The notes: a model not told the origin generated them from the letters alone. A stretch of 36,243 nucleotides of DNA from Ignavibacteriales bacterium (GCA_016234355.1 JACRFC010000051.1:1-36243), one strand, 5' to 3'; positions 1 to 7,756 are shown, counted from the first letter of the stretch. Numbers and translations are program-made.

Positions 1-117
1 AGCGGTTTGGCTCAACTTTCTCAACAAGCTGTAGAATCATCTGGGAGAAATATTCGGATTAACGCCTCTATAATAAGTATTCAGGGAGAAGTTCTTCAAA
101 CGATGCGGATTAATTAA
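1..117 (+). CDS. C-terminal end of a 4Fe-4S ferredoxin-like protein (partial)
   Basis: Only the last 38 codons are present; the gene enters from the left edge in frame 1 and stops with TAA at 115-117. The visible peptide starts SGLAQLSQQAV and ends with GEVLQTMRIN. It matches the C-terminus of the pseudogene at 17956-18380, where the same SGLAQL segment follows VPCC. In that family (ferredoxin-like proteins with two 4Fe-4S motifs at the N-terminus and a C-terminal VPCC[SGF]GL motif, known from anaerobes and often near hybrid cluster protein or RIC genes) this is the conserved tail. Function is not established; a redox or Fe-S stress role is inferred from the family and from the RIC gene nearby. 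The family call rests on the paralogue comparison, since the diagnostic cysteines lie outside the window. Confidence 0.6.
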   Translation, partial: SGLAQLSQQAVESSGRNIRINASIISIQGEVLQTMRIN

Positions 118-616
118 AAAATAATTATTTGATGCTCACCTTACGCAGAGGAGTGAAAAAAGGAAAGGATAAACATAAGTTTGTAATGGAGAAATAAGAG
201 AGCAAGATGAATAAGCAACTCTTAGAGACATATTCAGATTATCTGATGAGTTCATTTTCATATACAACGGCAACAGGGTTATCCATATTAGTAAAAGGAG
301 AAATAAGTCACGATAAAGTGACACGATTTTTAAGTTCAGAAGATTTCACATCATCAGAACTATGGGAAATAATAAAACCAAAAGTGAGAGAAATCGAGAG
401 CGAAGAAGGAGTAATAATAGTTGACGATACAATTGAAGAAAAACCAAGCACAGATGAAAATGAAATAGTCTGTTGGCATTATGATCACAGCAAGGGAAAG
501 AGTGTAAAAGGGAATCAATATCATCACGGCGCTTTATTATAGCCAAGGAGTTCGAGTACCGATTGTATTCGACTTAGTGAGAAAAACAAAAACAGTAATT
601 GATGAAAAAACGAACA

Positions 617-633
617 TGCCTGCCGGACAGGCA
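617..633. repeat. Short GC-rich palindromic element, copy 1 (inside transposase)
   Basis: TGCCTG-CCGGA-CAGGCA forms a 6-bp stem. It sits in frame in the transposase and encodes the foreign-looking residues MPAGQA between DEKTN and SKEKR. It is GC-rich in an AT-rich gene and shares the TGCCTGCCGG core with the copy at 1190-1205. Confidence 0.6.
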
Positions 634-713
634 AGTAAAGAAAAAAGAGTAAGTGAGAAGACAAAGAACGAGCAGTATCGGGAGATGTTAAAAGTATGTG
701 TGAAAAATAATAT

Positions 714-735
714 CAATCCGGCAGCTGCCGGACAA
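714..735. repeat. Short palindromic element, copy 2, with 3-bp duplication CAA
   Basis: A perfect 16-bp palindrome TCCGGCAGCTGCCGGA (717-732) is flanked by CAA on both sides (714-716 and 733-735). Removing the palindrome and one CAA (19 bp) restores the transposase reading through N-N-I-K-Y-V-L, so it looks like a clean insertion with target duplication. Confidence 0.7.
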
Positions 736-1186
736 ATACGTATTAAACGATGTTTGGTACGCATCAAGTGAGAATATGATGTATGTAAAAACAGGACTCG
801 GAAAAGATTTTATTATGCCAATTAAAACAAATCGAAAAATAGCGTTGAACAAAAAAGATAAACTCAATGGTAAGTATGTTACAGTAAGTACGCTCGAACT
901 CAAAGAGAACGACAAACAAGAAATATATTTAGAAGGAGTAAGTTTCCCGCTGATTCTTATAAGGCAAATCTTCAAAAACGAAGACGGGAGCCAAGGAGTT
1001 CTTTATTTGGTTAGCAGCGATCTAACATTAACATACGATAAGATAATGGCAATCTATCATAAACGATGGAAAGTAGAAGAGTACCATAAATCATTAAAGC
1101 AGCATGTTGCATTATGCAAATCTCCAACAAAAAGAGTCAGAACTCAGAGCAATCATATTTTTGCATCGATATATTCTTTTTCAAGC

Positions 1187-1208
1187 TTGCCTGCCGGCAG
1201 GCAGGTTG
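1187..1208. repeat. Short palindromic element, copy 3, with 3-bp duplication TTG
   Basis: CCTGCCGGCAGGCAGG (1190-1205) is flanked by TTG at 1187-1189 and 1206-1208. Removing 19 bp restores the transposase frame through F-S-S-L-E-Y-L-G-I. Insert length (16 bp plus 3 bp) equals that of copy 2, and 15 of 16 bases match the copy at 35051-35066. Confidence 0.7.
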
Positions 1209-1406
1209 GAGTATTTAGGTATAAGAGCGAAGCTTAATCAGACTGCTCTTAGGTCAAAACTTTATATCTCTGCTAACAGTACTGCTCTTAATGAACTAGA
1301 AAATATGAAAGCTTGCTTTGCTATGAAGTTCTAAACTTAAGTATCTGTAAAATTATTTTTGCGTAAGGTGAGCAAAAGATAATATAAAATATTAAAAATG
1401 ATATAA

Positions 1407-1423
1407 ATGAACAGTAGGTTCAT
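1407..1423. promoter_or_regulatory. 17-bp dyad upstream of the DoxX gene, possible operator
   Basis: ATGAAC-agtag-GTTCAT is a perfect 6-bp inverted repeat with a 5-bp spacer, about 70 bp upstream of the DoxX start. Its size fits a dimeric repressor or activator site. No regulator can be assigned and it may be chance in AT-rich DNA. Confidence 0.25.
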
Positions 1424-1495
1424 TAGCAGTTATTAAATAATCAATTTTCAGACATGCAAAAAATTAAACTTTTAAAAAATTAATCCGGAGATAAG

Positions 1496-1927
1496 ATGCA
1501 ACTAATTAATTCTATTAAGGGATGGGTGGAAACTAATAGCAATCTTGCATATTCATTTATCCGTATCTTTTTAGGTTGTGCTCTTTTTGTAAGAGGATGG
1601 ATGATTAATTCCGATCCAAGTATAATTACACAGCTAACAGGAGCCAACCAATGGTACTGGTGGTATTCTTATGTAATAATAATCCATATAGTAGGCGGGT
1701 TATTATTAGGTATTGGGCTATTTACCCGTTTAGGCGCATTGCTTCAGATACCTGTTCTTTTGGGTGCGATTCTAATTTTTCACCTTAAGGAAGGGTTAGC
1801 AAGAGTGGAGCAATCATTGGAGCTTTCAACATTGGTCCTCGTTCTATTAGTCATATATTTTGTTTTCGGATCGGGCTCATTATCGGTTGATAATTATATT
1901 AAAAAGAAAAAAAGCAGTGGGCTGTAG
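1496..1927 (+). CDS. DoxX-family integral membrane protein
   Basis: A 143-residue protein with four predicted membrane segments (roughly residues 17-37, 58-80, 83-103 and 112-133) and a basic KKKK tail near residue 136-139. The pattern of an N-terminal helix with SFIRIFLG, a GGLLLGIG turn and a short basic C-terminus is typical of DoxX/DoxD-like proteins, small membrane proteins linked in other bacteria to thiosulfate:quinone oxidoreductase or to oxidative-stress complexes. The exact reaction here is unknown. The start is supported by CCGGAGATAAG directly before ATG. It is followed 78 bp later by two hemerythrin-type genes on the same strand, which suggests a stress or respiratory role rather than sulfur oxidation. 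Confidence 0.75.
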   Translation: MQLINSIKGWVETNSNLAYSFIRIFLGCALFVRGWMINSDPSIITQLTGANQWYWWYSYVIIIHIVGGLLLGIGLFTRLGALLQIPVLLGAILIFHLKEGLARVEQSLELSTLVLVLLVIYFVFGSGSLSVDNYIKKKKSSGL

Positions 1928-2005
1928 ATGTATAATTTTATTTACTATTGATTATTTACAATATGGTATAATTTTTTTTCTAACAACTAGAACAAAGAAA
2001 GTATT

Positions 2006-2743
2006 ATGAACAATATATTAGATCCCAACACAACTATTGGAGAAATAGTTAAGAACAACTATCAGACTGCTGAAGTTTTTAAGAAATATAGAATAGATTT
2101 CTGCTGCGGTGGAAAAAAGACAATTGAAGAAGCATGTTCGACTAATAATATTTCTGTAGCGGAACTTACAAACGCACTGAGTGAAACTTTAATTAAAACC
2201 GGTTCAAATAAAGAACATAATTTTAAGGATTGGGAGCCGGATTATTTAGCAAACTATATCGTTAACATTCACCATAAATATGTTGCCGAAAATATTCCGC
2301 TTCTATCGGAGTTCACGCAGAAAATTGTACGGGTACACGGAGAACGTCATCCTGAACTTCGACAGATATCCGATCTATTTGCCGATGTTGCTGCAGAATT
2401 ACAGCAACATATGATGAAAGAAGAGAGAATTTTATTTCCTTACATTGCAAAACTTCAAGCCGCTTTTAAAAGTAAATCAACAATTGGTCCTTCTCCATTC
2501 GGAACTGTCCGCAATCCAATTGCAATGATGGAAATGGAACATGATAACGCCGGCTCCCTTCTGAAACAAATGCGTGAGATTAGCAGCAATTACAAATTGC
2601 CGGATGATGCGTGTGAAACTTATCTTGTGACTTATCAAAAATTAGACGAGTTCGAAAATGATTTGCATCAGCACATCCATTTGGAAAATAATATACTGTT
2701 TCCAAGAGCGATAGAACTTGAAGAACTGTTGAGTGGACAATAA
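2006..2743 (+). CDS. ric: RIC / ScdA / YtfE-type iron-sulfur cluster repair di-iron protein
   Basis: A 245-residue cytoplasmic protein with the two-domain layout of the family. An N-terminal DUF542 (ScdA_N) domain covers about residues 4-60 and carries the DFCCGG motif (Cys33-Cys34). A hemerythrin-like four-helix domain covers about 80-240, with candidate di-iron ligands His89/His90, His135, Glu139/Glu140, His179, His221/223/225 and Glu227 (HHKYVAEN, QQHMMKEERILFP, MEHDNAG, LHQHIHLENNILFP). Family members repair [4Fe-4S] or [2Fe-2S] clusters damaged by nitric oxide or peroxide. Length is close to that of E. coli YtfE and S. aureus ScdA, with nothing missing. The next hemerythrin gene starts 2 bp after its stop, so the two are probably co-transcribed. 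Confidence 0.92.
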   Translation: MNNILDPNTTIGEIVKNNYQTAEVFKKYRIDFCCGGKKTIEEACSTNNISVAELTNALSETLIKTGSNKEHNFKDWEPDYLANYIVNIHHKYVAENIPLLSEFTQKIVRVHGERHPELRQISDLFADVAAELQQHMMKEERILFPYIAKLQAAFKSKSTIGPSPFGTVRNPIAMMEMEHDNAGSLLKQMREISSNYKLPDDACETYLVTYQKLDEFENDLHQHIHLENNILFPRAIELEELLSGQ

Positions 2744-2745
2744 AG

Positions 2746-3399
2746 ATGACAAATAAAACTGGAAATTTGCCAAACGAAGATTCTATAATCAGATTTGCTG
2801 AAAAAGAAAATTCAGATGAACTTTCCCCAATGAATCCGCCAGATGCTTATTCTCCACAAAACATTGAACTAATTCCCTATGAAAAACTACACCCGTTCTT
2901 ACAAGAATTAGTTGATGAGCATAAAGCATTCACGAAAGTATTAAACACATTTGAAGAAGCATTGATAAACTGGCGAAATAACGAATGGGTTTTTACCGAT
3001 GCCATTAATGCTAGATTAAAACAGCTTTTTAGTTTCTTTGATGAAAAAGTTCCACTACATAATCAAAAAGAAGAGAAGAATTTATTTCCTCTCTTGCATA
3101 AAAAACTTATCGAGACAGATGAACATAATTCAAAGGATCCTTCTTATACCGGAATTAATGTAATAGAAGACGAACACATGAAAGTTGCACAAGCTGCGGC
3201 AGTAGTATTTAATTTTTTAGGATTAGGTTCCAGACTGCCTGATACACGTTCACAAGTTATTACTTTTGAAGCTGCTTTCGAACAAGGGATTACAATTGTT
3301 GAAACGATGAAACTGCACATTTTCAGAGAGGAGAATATACTTTTTCCGCGGACAATGAAATTATTCACTACTTTTGAATTAGAAAAATTTACTCAATAG
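2746..3399 (+). CDS. Hemerythrin-domain protein paired with RIC
   Basis: A 217-residue protein with one hemerythrin-like domain over residues 46-210. Candidate iron ligands are His59 (DEHKAF), His105 and Glu109 (LHNQKEEKNLFP), His144 (EDEHMK), His191 and Glu195/Glu196 (LHIFREENILFP). Unlike RIC it has no DUF542 domain; its first 45 residues are acidic and low in complexity. It starts 2 bp after the RIC stop. The HxxxE-LFP signature appears twice, as in bacterial single-domain hemerythrins that bind O2 or NO. I infer an accessory role in NO or oxygen handling; the ligand is not proven. The following 215 bp (3400-3614) hold no gene. Confidence 0.8.
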   Translation: MTNKTGNLPNEDSIIRFAEKENSDELSPMNPPDAYSPQNIELIPYEKLHPFLQELVDEHKAFTKVLNTFEEALINWRNNEWVFTDAINARLKQLFSFFDEKVPLHNQKEEKNLFPLLHKKLIETDEHNSKDPSYTGINVIEDEHMKVAQAAAVVFNFLGLGSRLPDTRSQVITFEAAFEQGITIVETMKLHIFREENILFPRTMKLFTTFELEKFTQ

Positions 3400-3614
3400 A
3401 ATAATCTCCGTCGTTCTCCATGCATTCTCTGTTTAACTCCGTGTAATATTTTCATTCAATAGTAACTGCGGTTATTTAGTTATTTTCTTTTATTTTCCGA
3501 GTAGTTTTTAGGGAAGAAAGCAAATGATTTTTACTATCAATAAAAGAGATCATTTTTATTCTGATAGACCGGACACCAACTAATCAAAGAATTAATTAAA
3601 AATAAGAGATTAAT

Positions 3615-4544
3615 TTGAGAGGAAATATTTTAAAAGCTGTTTTGTTCTTAACTCTTTTTTTTGTTGGATGTCAAAAAGAAAAAGAACAAGAGATTAAAAC
3701 TATTGATATTAATTTAGCGAAACCTAACTCTGCCGAAGAAACTGTTAATAGCAATCCAGACAGTTTGAAAAAAATGAAAATAGCTATTGGCGCAATGACA
3801 TCACCTAAAGAAACCTTTACTTATTACAAGGATTTGATCAAATACATTTCAGAAAAAATAGGCACACGGATAGAGTTCACTCAAAGAAAGACATATAACG
3901 AAGTAAACTTGTTGTTAGAAAATGGACAAGTTGATTTCGCTTTTATATGTTCAGGTGCCTATGTTGAACCCGCGGTAAGAAATAAGGTCGACATACTGGC
4001 TGTGCCTGTAATTAATGGTAAGTCATTATATCAGGCGTACATAATAACCCACAAAGGAACAGGAATAACAAAAATTGAAGATCTTAAAGGGAAATCATTT
4101 GCTTTTACCGATCCTCTCTCTCATACGGGTCATTTATACGTCTTAAAAAGGTTGAATGATTTGGGAGAAACAGGGAATCATTTTTTTTCAAAATCGATCT
4201 TTACATATGCTCATGATAATTCAATTCAACTGGTAGAAAAAGGGACTGTTGATGGCGCCACTATTGACGGACTAATTTACGATTATCTATATAAAGTCAA
4301 ACCGGAAAGAGTTAAGAATATTAGGATAATAGAAAAATCTGAATATTTTGGAATCCCTCCAATTGTTATTCAGAGAAATTATGATCATGTTTTGAAGGAA
4401 AAAATTCGAAAAGTTTTTTTAGATATGCATAATGATTCTATAGGCAAGAGGATATTAAGTAAATTATTTATGGAGAAGTTCATTATTGGAGATAAAAAAG
4501 ATTATTTAACTGTTCGTAAGTATAGAGATTTAATTCAAAAATGA
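3615..4544 (+). CDS. PhnD-like periplasmic substrate-binding lipoprotein (sensor partner)
   Basis: A 309-residue protein with a lipoprotein signal peptide (hydrophobic residues 5-18, lipobox ending V-G-C at Cys19) followed by a charged linker and a PhnD/phosphonate-type binding fold. Typical segments are the start M-K-I-A-I-G-A-M-T-S-P-K-E-T-F, then VDFAFICSGAY, KGKSFAFTDPLSHTGH and VDGATIDG. No ABC transporter permease or ATPase follows. Instead the stop codon overlaps the start of a histidine kinase gene (ATGA), which marks it as a ligand-sensing partner like AioX or ArxX (arsenite) or the PhnD-like domain of TtrS (tetrathionate). The ligand is unknown; an oxyanion is inferred from these relatives. 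The start used is TTG at 3615, chosen because it gives a complete signal peptide. Confidence 0.8.
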   Translation: MRGNILKAVLFLTLFFVGCQKEKEQEIKTIDINLAKPNSAEETVNSNPDSLKKMKIAIGAMTSPKETFTYYKDLIKYISEKIGTRIEFTQRKTYNEVNLLLENGQVDFAFICSGAYVEPAVRNKVDILAVPVINGKSLYQAYIITHKGTGITKIEDLKGKSFAFTDPLSHTGHLYVLKRLNDLGETGNHFFSKSIFTYAHDNSIQLVEKGTVDGATIDGLIYDYLYKVKPERVKNIRIIEKSEYFGIPPIVIQRNYDHVLKEKIRKVFLDMHNDSIGKRILSKLFMEKFIIGDKKDYLTVRKYRDLIQK

Positions 4545-6049
4545 AAAATATTACACTGCCTCTCTTCTGGAAATTCTCTTTCTCAATAATTGGTATCGTA
4601 CTTATTTTCGGTTCAATTAATGCTTTTCTCATCTGGAAAAATTTTTCCTCTTCTATGGAAGAAGAACTTGGTAGGCGCGAAAAATTTATAGCACAAAGTA
4701 TAGCTACACAAGCGGTCGATCCGCTGCTTTATGATGATTTGATAGCATTACAAAAGCTTGTTAATGAGACTAATAGTATAGATCTCGCAATCAGTTATAT
4801 ATTTATTTTAGACGGCAAACAAAATGTATTGGCTCACTCCTTCCCACAAAGTGTGCCTCTTCAATTAATAAAAGCAAATTCGATAGAAAGTAGTGCCGAT
4901 TTTAGTCTTTGCACAATTGAATTAAAAGATTCTACGAAAGTAATAATTAGAGATATTGCTATACCAATAATGGATAAATCATTGGGGGTTGTGCGTATTG
5001 GGATAGAAGAAAGCGAAATCAACGTAGTTATTAATAAAACTATATCTAATTTCATTTTTATGGTGCTTGTTTTTTTGATTGCAGGAATATTTGGAGCTTT
5101 TATTTTTTCTTATATAATTACGAACCCGATAAAAATTATTTCCAACACTGCAGATAAAATCGATCTGACTACATTTCAAAGCCACAAGAGATTAAGAATT
5201 AATATCAGGAACAAAATGTTAGGTAAGTGGAAACATTTATTTAGAGCGGAAGACGAAATTGACTTGTTAGCAAGAAAATTTAACGATATGATCGAACGAT
5301 TAGAAAATACTTATGAAGAGTTACGAACCACACAATTGCATTTGCTTCAATCGGAAAAATTGGCATCTATCGGCACATTGGTAGCCGGGTTTGCTCACGA
5401 AGTCAATAATCCCATCGCGGGATTACAGAACTGCATTCGGAGAATTTCCGAAGACTCGGAGAATATTCAACAAACTAAAAAATATGTTAAGCTTATGAAT
5501 GATGCGGCTAACAGGGTGGAAAATATTATTACTAATCTTCTGAACTTTACCCGTAAAGAAGAGATTAATTTAGAAACGGTTGATCTTTCATCGGTCATTG
5601 AAAATGCTCTTCTATTAGCCGGATATCAATTAGAGCAATCGAGAATAGTTATTGAAAATAATGTTAACCGAAAATATTTGGTTAGAGGAAGTCAAAATCA
5701 TTTGGGCCAAGTTCTATTGAATATTATGCTTAACAGCATAGATGCAATTAATCAAAAAGTTTCTCTAAACCCGGATTCTCCAAGAAGAATTTCGTTCAAT
5801 TGTTCTGCAAATAAAAGCCATGTTATTTTAAACATTGAAGATTCTGGTATAGGAATAGAAACCGATAAGATTGATAAAATTTTTGATCCGTTCTTCACTA
5901 CAAAAAAAACAGGTAAAGGAACGGGATTGGGACTTTCAATCAGTTTTAATATTATCCAACAACACAATGGCGAACTGAAAGTTCATAGTGAATACAATAA
6001 AGGTACTGTCTTTACAATAATTTTACCAAAGGATGAAACGAAAAAATGA
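4541..6049 (+). CDS. Membrane sensor histidine kinase of the three-component system
   Basis: A 502-residue kinase. Transmembrane segments lie at about residues 12-33 and 169-192, enclosing a periplasmic sensor region of about 135 residues. A HAMP linker follows, then a HisKA domain with the phospho-acceptor His286 in GFAHEVNNPIAG and a HATPase_c domain (N box LGQVLLNIMLNSIDAIN, G1 DSGIGIE, F box DPFFTTKK, G2 GTGLGLS). The HE-x-NNP form of the H box is typical of NtrB/DctB-like kinases that pair with sigma54 activators. It overlaps the binding-protein gene and the response-regulator gene by 4 bp (ATGA) on each side, so the three are translationally coupled. The kinase probably detects the ligand through the lipoprotein, as AioS or ArxS does. 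Confidence 0.93.
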   Translation: MKNITLPLFWKFSFSIIGIVLIFGSINAFLIWKNFSSSMEEELGRREKFIAQSIATQAVDPLLYDDLIALQKLVNETNSIDLAISYIFILDGKQNVLAHSFPQSVPLQLIKANSIESSADFSLCTIELKDSTKVIIRDIAIPIMDKSLGVVRIGIEESEINVVINKTISNFIFMVLVFLIAGIFGAFIFSYIITNPIKIISNTADKIDLTTFQSHKRLRINIRNKMLGKWKHLFRAEDEIDLLARKFNDMIERLENTYEELRTTQLHLLQSEKLASIGTLVAGFAHEVNNPIAGLQNCIRRISEDSENIQQTKKYVKLMNDAANRVENIITNLLNFTRKEEINLETVDLSSVIENALLLAGYQLEQSRIVIENNVNRKYLVRGSQNHLGQVLLNIMLNSIDAINQKVSLNPDSPRRISFNCSANKSHVILNIEDSGIGIETDKIDKIFDPFFTTKKTGKGTGLGLSISFNIIQQHNGELKVHSEYNKGTVFTIILPKDETKK

Positions 6050-7398
6050 AAGCATTAAGAATTTTTGTAATAGACGATGAAGAAATTCTTCGGGTTTCTT
6101 TAACCGATGATTTGAAAGATGCAGGCTATTTTGTGTACGATTTCCCCGATGCGATAAGCGCTCTTGCTGATATTAACAAAGTTGATGTGAATGTAGTGAT
6201 CACCGATATCAGAATGCCGGATATGGACGGTATAGAACTGTTAAAAGAAATAAAGCAAACAAATTCTGATATTATTGTGATCGTTATGACAGCTTATGGT
6301 TCCATTTCATCTGCCGTTGATGCTGTCAAATTAGGAGCTTATGATTATCTTACAAAGCCGTTCCAAAAGGAAGAAATATTACTCAAACTTGCCAGAATCG
6401 AAGAGATAAAAACAGTAAAAGAGAATTATCAAGAAATAACTTCTCAACTTCAATCTAAATTCGATTTCTCTTCGGCAATAGGAAACAGTGCCGGGCTTAG
6501 AGATGTCTTTGAACAAGTTAAAACTGTGGCTCCAACTTCTACTACTGTTTTAGTAACCGGTGAGACCGGGACGGGGAAAGAACTGTTAACAAACATTATC
6601 CACTATAACAGCCAAAGAAAGGATAAGCCGATAATAAAAGTTAGCTGTGCAATCTTAAGCAGAGAAATTTTTGAAAGCGAATTATTTGGTCATGAAAAAG
6701 GCGCTTTCACTGGCGCAGATAAATTGAAGAAGGGAAGATTTGAACTTTCGGATAATGCAACTATTTATTTGGACGATATTGATGATATACCGTTTGAACT
6801 ACAAGTAAAACTCCTTCGCGTTTTAGAAGAACATGAATTTGAGAGGGTCGGCGGCGTAGAGACAATTAAAATTGATTGTCGTGTAATTGCTTCTACAAAA
6901 AAAAATTTAAGAAAATTAGTAAACGAAGGTAAATTTAGAGAAGACCTGTTCTACAGATTAAATGTTTTTCCTATTCATATAAAACCGTTAAGAGAAAGAA
7001 AAGAAGACATTCCGCTTTTGGCAAAATATTTCATGGAAGAATTTTCACCCAATAAAAAAATTGAAATTAAAAAAGACGCTTTGGAATTGCTGGTTAATTA
7101 TTCCTGGCCGGGAAATGTTCGAGAACTTAAAAATTTGATGGAGAGATTATCACTCGTTACAGACGATGGTATTATAGATTTAAGAAATATCCCGTATGAA
7201 TTTTGTACTTCGTTAGATTCAATTCCGGAATTTGCCTTAGGGAGAATAACCCTCGATAAATTTCTTGAGGAGATTGAAATAAAGACAATTAGAAGCGCTG
7301 TTCAAAAGGCAAATGGGAATAAAGCAAAAGCAGCAGAGATTTTAGGCATTCCCGCATCTACTCTACGCTCCAAAATCGATAAGCATAAGATCGAATAA
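6046..7398 (+). CDS. Sigma54-dependent response regulator (NtrC family)
   Basis: A 450-residue regulator in three parts. The receiver domain is at about 1-120, with phospho-acceptor Asp54 in VVITDIRMPDMDG. The AAA+ sigma54-interaction domain is at about 143-370: Walker A GETGTGKE at 172-179, and the sigma54-contacting GAFTGA loop at 219-224. A Fis-type helix-turn-helix lies at the C-terminus (NKAKAAEILGIPASTL). The Walker B reads IYLDDIDD, with Asp where relatives usually have Glu (LDEIGE). It is coupled to the kinase by an ATGA overlap. The next genes (tatA onward) are preceded by a sigma54-like promoter and a large dyad, the natural targets of this protein. I infer that it turns on the molybdenum enzyme operon. 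Confidence 0.93.
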   Translation: MKALRIFVIDDEEILRVSLTDDLKDAGYFVYDFPDAISALADINKVDVNVVITDIRMPDMDGIELLKEIKQTNSDIIVIVMTAYGSISSAVDAVKLGAYDYLTKPFQKEEILLKLARIEEIKTVKENYQEITSQLQSKFDFSSAIGNSAGLRDVFEQVKTVAPTSTTVLVTGETGTGKELLTNIIHYNSQRKDKPIIKVSCAILSREIFESELFGHEKGAFTGADKLKKGRFELSDNATIYLDDIDDIPFELQVKLLRVLEEHEFERVGGVETIKIDCRVIASTKKNLRKLVNEGKFREDLFYRLNVFPIHIKPLRERKEDIPLLAKYFMEEFSPNKKIEIKKDALELLVNYSWPGNVRELKNLMERLSLVTDDGIIDLRNIPYEFCTSLDSIPEFALGRITLDKFLEEIEIKTIRSAVQKANGNKAKAAEILGIPASTLRSKIDKHKIE

Positions 7399-7423
7399 GC
7401 AATTAATAATAACCATTTCTAAA

Positions 7424-7459
7424 AAACGAAAAATCGCTTTTATGAGCGAACTTTCGTTT
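7424..7459. promoter_or_regulatory. 36-bp interrupted palindrome, candidate activator site or terminator
   Basis: The two arms AAACGAAA (7424-7431) and TTTCGTTT (7452-7459) enclose a second perfect pair TCGCT (7434-7438) and AGCGA (7445-7449), with centre TTTATG. The centre is about 70 bp upstream of the sigma54-like promoter, suitable for an enhancer site bound by the regulator encoded just upstream. As RNA it would also form a hairpin and could terminate the regulator transcript, though no uniform U tract follows. Confidence 0.5.
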
Positions 7460-7508
7460 CAATTCATTTTCCGAACTTCCTTTTTCTCTCAAAAGCCTCA
7501 AAATATAC

Positions 7509-7524
7509 TGGCATCTGATTTGAG
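7509..7524 (+). promoter_or_regulatory. Sigma54-type (-24/-12) promoter before tatA
   Basis: TGGCATC-TGAT-TTGAG matches the sigma54 pattern TGGCACG-N4-TTGCW at the TGGCA and TTG positions, with the right spacing between GG and the -12 G. The -12 C is replaced by A. It lies 28 bp before the tatA start, right after a gene for a sigma54 activator, which greatly strengthens the call. Confidence 0.6.
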
Positions 7525-7551
7525 AATATAGTTCAAACAAATGAGGATTTT

Positions 7552-7740
7552 ATGTTTGGAAACTTAGGTGGTACCGAAATTATATTAATTGCTTTAGTCG
7601 TTCTTCTCTTATTCGGTGCAAAGAGATTGCCCGATATCGCAAAGGGAATCGGTAAAGGTATTAAAGATTTTAAGAAAGAAATCAGTTCGGTTACAGATAA
7701 CATTACAACAGATAATTCTAACAAATACAACAATCCATAA
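7552..7740 (+). CDS. tatA: Sec-independent protein translocase subunit TatA/E
   Basis: A 62-residue protein with the complete TatA architecture: a short N-terminal F-G-N-L-G-G-T-E segment, a single membrane helix (about residues 9-21), the hinge FGAKRLPDIAKGIGKGIKDFKKE with an amphipathic helix, and a short acidic/polar tail. Length is at the short end for TatA. TatA oligomers form the passage for folded proteins carrying twin-arginine signals. Here it leads an operon whose two catalytic products (8887-9783 and 9795-13010) both carry Tat signals, so it is likely a dedicated or booster copy. No tatC is seen in the window. ATGAGGA precedes the ATG. Confidence 0.92.
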   Translation: MFGNLGGTEIILIALVVLLLFGAKRLPDIAKGIGKGIKDFKKEISSVTDNITTDNSNKYNNP

Positions 7741-7756
7741 CTTAAGGAACGTCAAA

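Larger units (their letters stand above)
207..1334 (+). pseudogene. IS4/IS701-type DDE transposase, multiply frameshifted
   Basis: The reading continues across three frames. The first part (207 to about 512) ends in KGKSVKG, where one extra base in the GGG at 510-512 shifts the frame; the continuation is at 514 onward. A palindrome at 717-732 plus a 3-bp duplication adds 19 bp and shifts the frame again; the third part begins KYVLNDVWYASSENM. A second 19-bp insertion at 1190-1208 shifts the frame a third time, and the rest (EYLGIRAKL) runs to the stop at 1332-1334. The catalytic triad is recognisable: D in IIVDDTIEEKP, D in NDVWY, and E in KRWKVEEYHKS. The start at 207 follows a purine-rich stretch (aagagagcaag). 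Restored length would be roughly 360 residues, normal for the family. The order of the segments is clear; the exact IS family name is from memory. Confidence 0.85.
133..1374 (+). mobile_element. Decayed insertion sequence with 15-bp terminal inverted repeats
   Basis: The element is bounded by a perfect inverted repeat: TGCTCACCTTACGCA at 133-147 and its reverse complement at 1360-1374. It carries one transposase gene on the plus strand that is broken in several places. The left end sits 15 bp after the stop of the ferredoxin-like gene; the right end is about 120 bp upstream of the DoxX gene. I do not see a convincing target-site duplication in the AT-rich flanks. The size (about 1.24 kb), single DDE transposase and protein sequence suit the IS4/IS701 type common in Bacteroidota. 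It has probably lost autonomous mobility, although the intact ends could still be used in trans. Confidence 0.85.

Noticed and set aside
121-1390. Target-site duplication of the insertion sequence
   Set aside because: Flanks are AT-rich and no matching direct repeat of 4-9 bp adjoins both inverted repeats.
1948-1973. TTGATT...TATAAT as a promoter for ric
   Set aside because: The spacer is only about 13 bp, too short for a sigma70-type promoter.
3530-3590. Two similar AT-rich stretches with CTATCA/TGATAG before the PhnD-like gene, considered as an operator
   Set aside because: Arms are short, the spacer is about 20 bp and the surrounding sequence is AT-rich; chance is likely.
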